DNA from: Algoriphagus sp.
GTDB lineage: Bacteria; Bacteroidota; Bacteroidia; Cytophagales; Cyclobacteriaceae
NCBI RefSeq assembly: GCF_029254265.1
Contig: NZ_JAQWXX010000047.1
Location: forward strand, 62,001-126,000
DNA length: 64,000 nucleotides
Reading direction: 5' to 3'
The position numbers were made by a program, and so were the translations under genes. This document shows, piece by piece, positions 1 to 7,266 of this stretch (position 1 is the stretch's first letter; the number at the start of each line of letters is the position of its first letter). The notes below the pieces were generated by a model. That model had not been told where the DNA came from, did no database searches, and was given only the letters and a program-made list of their open reading frames with translations.

Positions 1-889
1 CAGTGAGTAAGAAAACCACCTTTTTATTATTGAATTTCGTGTTATTCTTTAAGTGTTCGGTAAGACCAAAAAGTGCTTTTCCAACATAGATTTCATCTAA
101 AATCAGACCTGTATTCTGCATGGTTTCCCTAATGAAATCTTGTAACTCTTTGTTGGATTTCCCATATCCTCCAAATGTGTATTGATCCAAAATTTGATCT
201 TCAATTTCAAAACTTGAAATAGGTGGAGTTTTTAACTCAAAAAATTCCAAAAGATTGTTGGATACTATTGGTACAGAGATTTCATTTTTACGCGCAATAC
301 TTACCCCCAATAAAGCTGTTGTCGGCGAATACATTTGAACTCCTGCCAATAGACCTGAAAAGGTAGTGCCAGTGGCAAAAGTTGTTGCAATTAGGTCTGG
401 ATTTATTTGCGTGTTTAACTCCTGAACTACCTCAGCATATGCTTTTATTCCCTCATGAGATTTTCCCCCACCATAGATAAAAAATGCGTTCTCTCCGGCA
501 TTTTTGAGTTTTGTAATTTCCTCTTCGATCCTTTGCGCTACCTCATCAGGAGTACAAATTGAATATTCAACTCCAGCTTGATCACAGATGCGTTTGTTTA
601 GGGATTCTTGATGGATATGGGGATTGTTATCATAGAGAACGATTCTCAATTTGAATCCCATTTTTTTCGACATTAAAGCTAAAGCTCTATTGAAATTAGA
701 ATGAGGTCCACCTGCAGTTACAATATAGTTTGCCTTTTGATTTTTAGCCTTTTTCAAGATTAAAGCGATCATTCGGGCCTTGTTTCCCCCTCCACCTTCT
801 GGGAAAAGATCTTCTCTTTTGAGATAAAAATTTGTTTCAGTCAAAGAGGATAAATATTGTGAATATTGAAGAGGAGTAGCTTCGATCAT
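1..889 (-). CDS. PLP-dependent enzyme of the ACC deaminase / D-cysteine desulfhydrase family (C-terminus cut by window edge)
   Basis: An open frame of 296 codons starts at the ATG whose first base is 889 and runs off the left edge without a stop. The N-terminus reads like fold-type II PLP enzymes: a K-R-E-D-L segment (residues 24-28), then GGGGNKAR with Lys37 as the probable Schiff-base lysine, then a GGPHSNFNR segment for substrate and cofactor. A glycine/threonine-rich phosphate-binding stretch (ATGTTFSGLLAG) lies in the second half. Members of this family deaminate or desulfhydrate small amino acids. The stop of the next gene upstream lies only 5 bases away (894), so the two are probably co-transcribed on the minus strand. 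Its place beside polysaccharide genes suggests modification of an amino acid used in a glycoconjugate, but the exact substrate cannot be read from sequence. Confidence 0.82.
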   Translation of the reverse strand, partial: MIEATPLQYSQYLSSLTETNFYLKREDLFPEGGGGNKARMIALILKKAKNQKANYIVTAGGPHSNFNRALALMSKKMGFKLRIVLYDNNPHIHQESLNKRICDQAGVEYSICTPDEVAQRIEEEITKLKNAGENAFFIYGGGKSHEGIKAYAEVVQELNTQINPDLIATTFATGTTFSGLLAGVQMYSPTTALLGVSIARKNEISVPIVSNNLLEFFELKTPPISSFEIEDQILDQYTFGGYGKSNKELQDFIRETMQNTGLILDEIYVGKALFGLTEHLKNNTKFNNKKVVFLLT

Positions 890-893
890 TTAT

Positions 894-1931
894 TTATCTA
901 TTTGGTTGATATCCTTTATTCTTAATGAATTCATTAAAGCCTGGATTCAAAAGGATGGGACCTCCAACCTGAGTTAGCCTTGCTTCTGGTTGAGAATTAA
1001 TCTCAATGATTTTTATTCCCTTATCAGTGAAGGCAAGGTCAATTCCTGCAAATTCTAAAAAATCAAAATGGTTAACAATTTCTTGAATTTGCTTATAGCA
1101 ATTTTCCCAGTCAGGGAATTTAACCCCAGCTATCTGCTTTCCTGAATCAAGATGTTTAGCATACCAGCCTGGTTTACCGGAGTAGGTGTATGCCTTCGAC
1201 ATTTCTCCAGATTGTGGATCGATACTACATGCCATTCCGCCTTTAGAAATATTATCAACTGAGCTAGATAATGAAGTCCCAAATTTTTGGGCAATCATGA
1301 GGATTTCATTTTGACCAGACGCATTTTTATAAAAAGTGACTCGGGTGGTATTCAAGCAACCCGGGAAAACATCGGATAAAAATTGGTTGTTTTTCAATAC
1401 ATTATTTATCACAAAATCTTTTTTAATTAAGTCTTTTATAATCTGATCAAAATTTTCCTTGGTCAGCAAAAATATCCCTCTCCCTCCACCATCAGAAATT
1501 GGCTTAACTATCAGATTTCCGAATGCATCAAGGGCGGATTTTAGGAATAATTCTAAATCCAGTAATTTATTGGGAATCCCTTTTTGGAAAATAATGGATC
1601 CTCGAGAACAGAAAGCAAAAAAATCCGGGAGCCATTCTTTTTTATCTCCCAGTAGAATTGGGAGATAACTTTTGTAGTCTATTAAGGTGGAAATTGACGG
1701 GTGATTTATTGGGTAGAGCTTAGCATAATCGCGATCATTTAAAAAAGAGTTAAATCCAAATTTCTGGAAATCTAAGACCAAATCTGAACTAGGAAAAAAA
1801 CCATTTTTAATTAAAATCTTTTTTCTTTCTTCCGCTATAGAAATCTTGATGTCTTTTAGAAACCAATTACGCTTTTTTGAACTCTTTCTTATTTCTCTTA
1901 TTAATGCATTTTTAATTCTTGACCAGTTCAT
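894..1931 (-). CDS. ATP-grasp protein of the sugar-transfer-associated type (ATPgrasp_ST-like)
   Basis: 345 aa. The second half has the ATP-grasp layout: a VKPISDGGGRGIF lysine/glycine loop near residue 141, a basic and hydrophobic middle, and a C-terminal metal-binding EFAGIDLAF...IIEINSQPE segment, the usual acidic-plus-Asn site. This resembles the sugar-transfer-associated ATP-grasp family found in capsule and exopolysaccharide loci. Such enzymes ligate a carboxylate, often an amino acid, to an amine or hydroxyl with ATP, so this one may decorate a sugar; that is inference. The N-terminal ~100 residues are lysine-rich and not recognised. It precedes the PLP enzyme on the same strand with a 4-base gap, so the pair likely forms an operon. 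Confidence 0.75.
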   Translation of the reverse strand: MNWSRIKNALIREIRKSSKKRNWFLKDIKISIAEERKKILIKNGFFPSSDLVLDFQKFGFNSFLNDRDYAKLYPINHPSISTLIDYKSYLPILLGDKKEWLPDFFAFCSRGSIIFQKGIPNKLLDLELFLKSALDAFGNLIVKPISDGGGRGIFLLTKENFDQIIKDLIKKDFVINNVLKNNQFLSDVFPGCLNTTRVTFYKNASGQNEILMIAQKFGTSLSSSVDNISKGGMACSIDPQSGEMSKAYTYSGKPGWYAKHLDSGKQIAGVKFPDWENCYKQIQEIVNHFDFLEFAGIDLAFTDKGIKIIEINSQPEARLTQVGGPILLNPGFNEFIKNKGYQPNR

Positions 1932-2188
1932 AGTTTAAGTCGAGAAGTGGTATAGTTTTTTTTAAGAATTGCTTTAAAAATAGACAGTAAATTGTAAAAC
2001 AAACTCATTTTTTGTTATTTGAATACGCTAATTCCGATAGTTGAAAATTAGTTTTTAAAATCCCTGCGGTTGAATAGAAGTGCTATTGATATGAAATGAA
2101 AATAGATTTAAAACTAAGTTTGTAGATTTTGAATACTTGAAACAGGTGTTAGAGGTTAAAATTGAAGAGTTCACAGTCAGAAATAGAA

Positions 2189-3061
2189 ATGAAATTGAAA
2201 GATAAAATTATAGTTAATTTTTGCCCAACGGGCATGGTCCCTACAAAAGCTTCAACTCCTCATGTACCTATTTCGCCTGAAGAGATTGTGGAACAAACCC
2301 ATCAAGCTTATGAGATGGGAATAACTATTGCACATCTTCATGCCAGAGAAGAGGATGGTACCCCAACTTATTTGTCCTCCACCTATAGAAAAATTTTTGA
2401 AGGAGTTCGAAAACACTGCCCCGATTTGATTATTTGCGGAAGTAGTTCGGGAAGGAATTTCCCTGAGTTTGAAAAAAGATCTGAACTGCTGGAGCTTAAA
2501 CCTGATTTGTGCTCACTGACTTTATCTTCCTTGAATTTTCTTTCTCAGGCGTCTATTAACGCTCCAGACATGATAATTGCCTTGGCAGAAAAAATGAATG
2601 ACCTGGGAATTACTCCTGAGCTCGAATGTTTCGATTTAGGTATGATCAATTTTGGGAAATACTTAATCAAAAAGGAGATTGTTTCCGGTCCATTTTATTG
2701 GAATTTGCTTTTTGGAAATATTGCAGGTTTTCAGGCTAATTTCTCTCAAATAGGGACAGCAGTGCAGGAAATCCCAGAAAATCATTTCATCAGTTTTGCC
2801 GGTCTTGGGGAGTTTCAACTCAAAATGAACGCTATGGCTATAGCAATGGGATATGGGGTGAGAATAGGGTTGGAAGACAATATCTGGTGGGATACTAAAA
2901 AAACCATTAAGGCTACCAATTTAGATTTGGTTAAGCGTGTTCATGATTTAATGGAAATTCATCAAGTTGAGTTATTTGAACCTTTGGAGTTGGGTAATAT
3001 GGGGTTTTATAATAAGTATACTCAGAGAAGAGCATCTAAGAATGTGCCTGTTTCTCAATAA
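2189..3061 (+). CDS. BKACE family protein (DUF849, 3-keto-5-aminohexanoate cleavage enzyme-like)
   Basis: 290 aa from the ATG at 2189; the frame can also be opened from a TTG at 2162, but the ATG places the family's usual N-terminal strand (KIIVNFCPTG) near the start. Features of the beta-keto acid cleavage TIM barrel are visible: NFCPTGMVPTK, HLHAR with the two zinc-binding histidines at about residues 49 and 51, and GLEDN near the C-terminus, which carries the third ligand glutamate. Known members use acetyl-CoA to cleave beta-keto acids into a CoA ester and acetoacetate. Finding one inside a glycosyltransferase cluster is unusual. It starts about 230 bases after the divergent ATP-grasp gene and is followed 9 bases later by the glycosyltransferase, so it probably leads a four-gene plus-strand operon. 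Substrate unknown. Confidence 0.8.
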   Translation: MKLKDKIIVNFCPTGMVPTKASTPHVPISPEEIVEQTHQAYEMGITIAHLHAREEDGTPTYLSSTYRKIFEGVRKHCPDLIICGSSSGRNFPEFEKRSELLELKPDLCSLTLSSLNFLSQASINAPDMIIALAEKMNDLGITPELECFDLGMINFGKYLIKKEIVSGPFYWNLLFGNIAGFQANFSQIGTAVQEIPENHFISFAGLGEFQLKMNAMAIAMGYGVRIGLEDNIWWDTKKTIKATNLDLVKRVHDLMEIHQVELFEPLELGNMGFYNKYTQRRASKNVPVSQ

Positions 3062-3070
3062 ATTGTATTG

Positions 3071-3913
3071 ATGGAATTTCTTGGACAAGGTAAATCAATC
3101 AACCAAGTAAACCCTTTGGTTTCTGTATGTGTACCCACGTTTAATCATGCAAAGTTTATTAGGTCCTGTTTAGAAAGTATCCTTATCCAAGAAACAGATT
3201 TCCCATTTGAGATTTTAATTGGGGAGGATGATAGTACAGATGGTACACGAGAGATTTGTTTGGAACTTGCACAAAACCACCAAGATAAAATCAGACTTTT
3301 TCTTCGAAAGAAAGAAGATAAAATATTCTTATTTGGTCGTAAATCCGGAAGAGGAAATCATCTTGGTCTCTATGGGTCAAGTAGAGGAAAGTACGTTTGT
3401 ATTTGTGATGGAGATGATTTGTGGACTGATCCATTAAAGCTTCAAAAACAAGTAGATGCTATGGAAAAATATACCTCAGCATCTATGTGTATTACAAATT
3501 CTTATTTGGAAATGAATCCTGGGCAAAACCCTCCAGGGGTACCGGATCAGTTTAAGGTTTTCAATAGAAAGTCTATAAACAAAGTCTTTTACATGGGGCA
3601 TATTTCAAGTTGGATGTTGAGGAATGAGATGAGTGAACTCCTTTCCAACGAAATTGTAAAAAAGCCAATTCCTTTAGACAAGGTGATTTTTTCATTTTAT
3701 AAGAAAAAAGGAGACATCGTATATCTTCCAGAGATTACTACTACTTACAGGTATAACCCCAATGGAATCTATTTGAGCCAATCTAAAAAGAAAAACCATC
3801 GTGCTCTATTCCGACATAATTGGTATTTGTTTAGATTTATCCATAAGGACCCCATGCTTTTTTTGAGGTCAATTATTTATAATTTGGGACGATTTTTTGT
3901 GAATTTTAATTGA
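3071..3913 (+). CDS. Family 2 glycosyltransferase
   Basis: 280 aa from the ATG at 3071 (a TTG one codon earlier is possible). The GT-A fold is clear: PLVSVCVPTFNHAKFI at the N-terminus, the EILIGEDDSTDGT nucleotide-binding Asp segment, and the metal-binding DGDDLW motif (a DXD variant) around residue 117. No membrane segment is obvious, so it should act on the cytoplasmic face of the inner membrane, adding a sugar from an NDP donor to a lipid-linked glycan. It is 9 bases after the BKACE gene and its TGA lies just before the next start, consistent with one operon. Donor and acceptor cannot be told from sequence. Confidence 0.9.
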   Translation: MEFLGQGKSINQVNPLVSVCVPTFNHAKFIRSCLESILIQETDFPFEILIGEDDSTDGTREICLELAQNHQDKIRLFLRKKEDKIFLFGRKSGRGNHLGLYGSSRGKYVCICDGDDLWTDPLKLQKQVDAMEKYTSASMCITNSYLEMNPGQNPPGVPDQFKVFNRKSINKVFYMGHISSWMLRNEMSELLSNEIVKKPIPLDKVIFSFYKKKGDIVYLPEITTTYRYNPNGIYLSQSKKKNHRALFRHNWYLFRFIHKDPMLFLRSIIYNLGRFFVNFN

Positions 3914-3927
3914 GAGAAATAACTGGA

Positions 3928-4623
3928 ATGGATAAAATAGAACAAACTAAAAAACTGATTCTTCTGGGGCATAGTGAAGGGGGAATTGGAGTATTAATGG
4001 ATTTAGCTAGTGAGTTAAGCGGCGTCAATCAATTTGATATTGTAAAGAATATTGATTTGCCTGACTGTGTCTTCTCCCCTGAATTATATTCTATTCGCCA
4101 TTTTTTTGACTTTGAATATGACTTTGAATCGAATGTAAAACTGGGTGTTCAATTTGGAGTTCATCATTCAAATGTTAAGTATCTTCTCTATTTCCATTTT
4201 TTGAAAAAATTCGGAATTGAAAAAGAGCGATATATTTCAATAAAACATCCAAGCTCCTATATAGCTCCTAGTGCAGAATTAGGTGGTGCATTATTTTTGG
4301 AACCACTTTCTGTCATTTCTTCCTATTCTAAGCTTGGGTTTGGAGTGAGTATCAAGCGATCTGCATCTGTGGGACATCATGTTAATTTGGGTGACTTTGT
4401 AAATATAAATCCACGGGCAGTTCTCTCTGGCTATGTCAATATAGGAATGGGTACAGAAATAGGTGCCGGAGCAGTAATTTCTAATAATGTGAATATAGGG
4501 TCTAGGACTCTGATAGGGGCGGGAAGTGTAGTCACACGAGATATTCCAGATGGTGTCATTGCCTATGGAAATCCCTGTAAGGTGGTTAGAGAAAATGAAC
4601 GGTGGGCAAAAATCACCTATTAA
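3928..4623 (+). CDS. NeuD/PglD-like sugar O- or N-acyltransferase (left-handed beta-helix)
   Basis: 231 aa from ATG 3928; a TTG at 3910 would overlap the upstream stop by 4 bases and adds six residues of no clear value. The N-terminal part KKLILLGHSEGG is the Rossmann-like strand-loop that opens PglD/NeuD proteins. From about residue 110 hexapeptide repeats follow ([LIV]-G-x4), including GHHVNLGDFVNINP, where the His pair and the Gly-Asp segment match the PglD active site, ending with the typical IPDGVIAYGNPCKVV cap. These enzymes use acetyl-CoA (or another acyl-CoA) to acylate amino sugars or sialic-acid-like sugars. The neighbours support a role in building a modified sugar for the glycan assembled by the adjacent transferase. 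Confidence 0.85.
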   Translation: MDKIEQTKKLILLGHSEGGIGVLMDLASELSGVNQFDIVKNIDLPDCVFSPELYSIRHFFDFEYDFESNVKLGVQFGVHHSNVKYLLYFHFLKKFGIEKERYISIKHPSSYIAPSAELGGALFLEPLSVISSYSKLGFGVSIKRSASVGHHVNLGDFVNINPRAVLSGYVNIGMGTEIGAGAVISNNVNIGSRTLIGAGSVVTRDIPDGVIAYGNPCKVVRENERWAKITY

Positions 4624-4639
4624 AGAAACCAGCGAATTT

Positions 4640-5668
4640 ATGAACGTTTTATTGACTAGCGTGGGTCGGAGAAATTATCTCATCGACTATTTTAAAGAGG
4701 CGGTAGCTCCTTATGGAGGCAAGGTATACGCAGTCAACAGTCATGAAAATGCCCCAGCGCTGTATGTTGCTGACGAATTTAGACTGGCACCTCCGATTCA
4801 TTCCGATGACTACATTCCTTTTCTGCTGCACTTTTGTATAGAGAAAAAGATTGAATTGATTGTTCCACTTCTGGATAATGATCTTCCTGTTTTGGCTCAA
4901 GCTAAAAGACAATTTTCCGAAGCTGGAGTTTACGTTTTAGTGGCCGATTTAAATTTGGCCAAGTTAGCCAATGATAAATTTCAGACTAGTTTATTTCTCA
5001 AGCAGGAAGGGTTTGATACTGTTGGTAACTATTGTGATTTGGATTCATTCGTTCAGGCAAAAGAACGCGGAGAAATTGATTTCCCTGTGATCATTAAGCC
5101 TAGATGGGGCATGGGTTCTCTTTCGGTCTATCTTGCTAAAAATAAGGAGGAATTAAATTTTTATTTCAAAAAAGCAAAAGAGGAAGTACTAAATTCATTT
5201 TTGAAATTTGAAAGCAAGCAAGACCCCGATAAGGAAATCCTGATAATGAATAAAATAGAAGGAGAGGAGTATATGCTGGATGTAATCAATGATCTGGATG
5301 GGAATTATCAGCTTACTATTGTCAACAAAAAGTTATTGAGAAAAGCTGGTGAAACTGAAGCGGTAGAGACAATCCGTCATGAGGCAGTGGAGCTGTTAGG
5401 GCAGAAGATTTCAGCATATTTTCGACATCCCCTAGTCATGGATATTGATGTGATCGTCAATGATAATGGGATTTATATCATAGAGTTTAATCCTAGGTTT
5501 AGCGGGGGCTATCCCTTTTCCCATGCAGCTGGAATCCATTTGCCAAAGGTATTGGTACGATGGCTGAAGAAAGAGCGTTTCGACTCAGTCGAATTCCTTA
5601 CTCCGAGAATTGGTACTAGATCAATGAAGGGATTTGTAATGATCGAAGCGAGAAAATTTACTGATTGA
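4640..5668 (+). CDS. ATP-grasp ligase, carbamoyl-phosphate-synthase-like fold
   Basis: 342 aa. The open frame reaches back to 4550, inside the upstream acyltransferase, but ATG 4640 gives the natural N-terminal strand MNVLLTSVGRRNYLIDYF and lies 16 bases after the upstream stop. A pre-ATP-grasp Rossmann domain (about 1-110) is followed by the ATP-grasp core with VIIKPRWGMGSLSVY (ATP loop), EGEEYMLDV (ATP binding), and the metal site VMDIDVIVND...IIEFNPRFSGGYPF. Proteins like this are common in Bacteroidota polysaccharide loci and probably ligate an amino acid to a carboxylated partner. The last 11 bases overlap the 3-prime end of convergent tesA, so no shared terminator fits between them. Confidence 0.82.
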   Translation: MNVLLTSVGRRNYLIDYFKEAVAPYGGKVYAVNSHENAPALYVADEFRLAPPIHSDDYIPFLLHFCIEKKIELIVPLLDNDLPVLAQAKRQFSEAGVYVLVADLNLAKLANDKFQTSLFLKQEGFDTVGNYCDLDSFVQAKERGEIDFPVIIKPRWGMGSLSVYLAKNKEELNFYFKKAKEEVLNSFLKFESKQDPDKEILIMNKIEGEEYMLDVINDLDGNYQLTIVNKKLLRKAGETEAVETIRHEAVELLGQKISAYFRHPLVMDIDVIVNDNGIYIIEFNPRFSGGYPFSHAAGIHLPKVLVRWLKKERFDSVEFLTPRIGTRSMKGFVMIEARKFTD

Positions 5669-6344
5669 TTTCTTGCTCGATATAAGGCCAGATTGTCTTA
5701 AAAACGATTTTATGACCTTCTTCTGTCGGATGGATTCCATCTGGAAGATTCAGTTCAGGAATTCCTCCCACATTTTCTAAAAGGAATGGAATTAAGGTGA
5801 CATCTTTTTCTTTTGCCACTGCCGGATAGATTTCTTTAAATTCATTCGAATATTCCTGACCCATATTTGGTGGGATCTGCATACCGGCTAAAATAATCTT
5901 TGTCTCCGGAAATTTTGTGCGAACCTTATCTATCATCGCAAGCAAATTGCTTTTTGTCTCGGACAATGCGATTCCTCTCAACCCATCATTTCCTCCTAAT
6001 TCCAAAACAAAAATATCTGGTTGATCTTCCAAAAACCAATCCAATCGACTCAATCCACCAGCAGTAGTTTCTCCTGAAAGACCTCCGTTAATCACTTTGT
6101 AATCCAATCCGAGGCTATCTACTCGCTGCTGAGTCAACCCTGCAAAAGCATCGTCTTCGTCGATTCCGTAGCCTGCGGTAAGACTGTTGCCGAAGAATAG
6201 AATGATTTTCCGGTCAGATTTGATTGCCGGAGATTCAGTTTCCTGGATTTCAGAAGAAGCGTTTTCTTTCTTTTCAGAAGAGCAGGAGATAATCCCAAAA
6301 CAACAGATGAATAGAAGAAGAATTAGATTTTTATTGGAATACAT
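5658..6344 (-). CDS. tesA: GDSL/SGNH-family esterase lipoprotein, TesA-like (arylesterase / lysophospholipase L1)
   Basis: 228 aa from the ATG at 6344, which gives a clean lipoprotein signal (LLLFICCFGIISC with the lipobox cysteine); the frame extends to 6428 but would put a charged stretch before the signal. SGNH blocks are present: FFGNSLTAGYG (catalytic Ser in a GNSLT variant of GDSL), the Gly of GGLSGETTAGG, GGNDGLRG (Asn), and DGIHPTEEGH (Asp and His). It should be a periplasmic or outer-membrane-anchored esterase or thioesterase. As in Escherichia coli, where tesA lies divergent to ybbA-ybbP, it is divergent from an ABC ATPase and a large permease here, supporting the assignment. A caaatatt stretch at 6374-6381 could be its promoter box on the minus strand, one base from the TAnnTTTG consensus. 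Confidence 0.87.
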   Translation of the reverse strand: MYSNKNLILLLFICCFGIISCSSEKKENASSEIQETESPAIKSDRKIILFFGNSLTAGYGIDEDDAFAGLTQQRVDSLGLDYKVINGGLSGETTAGGLSRLDWFLEDQPDIFVLELGGNDGLRGIALSETKSNLLAMIDKVRTKFPETKIILAGMQIPPNMGQEYSNEFKEIYPAVAKEKDVTLIPFLLENVGGIPELNLPDGIHPTEEGHKIVFKTIWPYIEQEINQ

Positions 6345-6588
6345 AAAATGTCGGACTTTAGAAATATGTAATGCAAATATTGGGAAAAAGTTCAGCCGTA
6401 CCTGTTTTTTAGGAGATTGTAGATTCAATTATTTCTCAGTTAAAAATAAAAAATCAGACCACTAATCCCATTTTCTACTCAATATTCCATTGAATTGCTG
6501 TTATTTAGCGGTTGACTGTTCATTTTCGATCATTTAACAAAGTGACTTCATACCCGTTTTTAAGAGGTGTGTTTACATAAAAAAATCA

Positions 6589-7266
6589 ATGACTATACTT
6601 TCTATAAAAAACCTTAGTAAAACATATCAAAGCGGTAGCCGAAAATTGACTGTTTTGGATGAGGTGAATTTTGATATCGAAGCAGGAGAGACTCTTGCAA
6701 TTGTAGGACCCTCTGGTTCTGGAAAAACTACCTTACTCGGACTTTGCGCGGGTTTAGATTCAGGTTCCACGGGATCTGTCAATCTCAATGGCAATGCCTT
6801 GGAAAAGCTCTCTGAGGACCAACGCGCATCCGTTAGAAATCAGAATGTGGGTTTCATTTTTCAAAATTTCCAATTGTTACCCACGCTCACTGCGTTGGAG
6901 AATGTGATGGTTCCACTTGAACTTAAAACGCGAAAAGATGCGCGTCAGAAAGCTCAGGAATTGTTAAATAAAGTAGGATTGGGAGACCGAGCTTCTCATT
7001 ATCCTACGCAGCTTTCAGGCGGGGAACAGCAGCGGGTGTCTATTGCAAGAGCTTTTGCCAATGAACCAAAGATACTTTTTGCGGATGAACCCACTGGTAA
7101 TCTGGATACTGAGACTGGTGAAATGATCGAAAAATTAATTTTTGACCTGAATAAAGAGGAAGGAACTACGCTTGTTTTGGTCACCCATGATTTGGAGCTA
7201 GCAGCAAAAACGCAGCGAATCATCCATATCAAAGGCGGTAAAATACAGGAGGACGCTCATGCCTGA
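6589..7266 (+). CDS. ybbA: ABC transporter ATP-binding protein (YbbA/LolD type)
   Basis: 225 aa, the normal size of MacB/LolD-class ATPases. All nucleotide-binding motifs are intact: Walker A GPSGSGKTT (about residues 39-47), Q-loop at FIFQNF, signature LSGGEQQRVSIARA, Walker B ILFADEPTGNLD and the H-loop in LVTHD. The protein powers the permease encoded directly downstream; the ATG of that gene overlaps this stop by 8 bases (translational coupling). The pair and the divergent tesA reproduce the ybbA-ybbP-tesA arrangement of Proteobacteria. The transported or extracted substrate of YbbAP is not settled; lipids or hydrophobic compounds are a reasonable guess. Confidence 0.9.
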   Translation: MTILSIKNLSKTYQSGSRKLTVLDEVNFDIEAGETLAIVGPSGSGKTTLLGLCAGLDSGSTGSVNLNGNALEKLSEDQRASVRNQNVGFIFQNFQLLPTLTALENVMVPLELKTRKDARQKAQELLNKVGLGDRASHYPTQLSGGEQQRVSIARAFANEPKILFADEPTGNLDTETGEMIEKLIFDLNKEEGTTLVLVTHDLELAAKTQRIIHIKGGKIQEDAHA

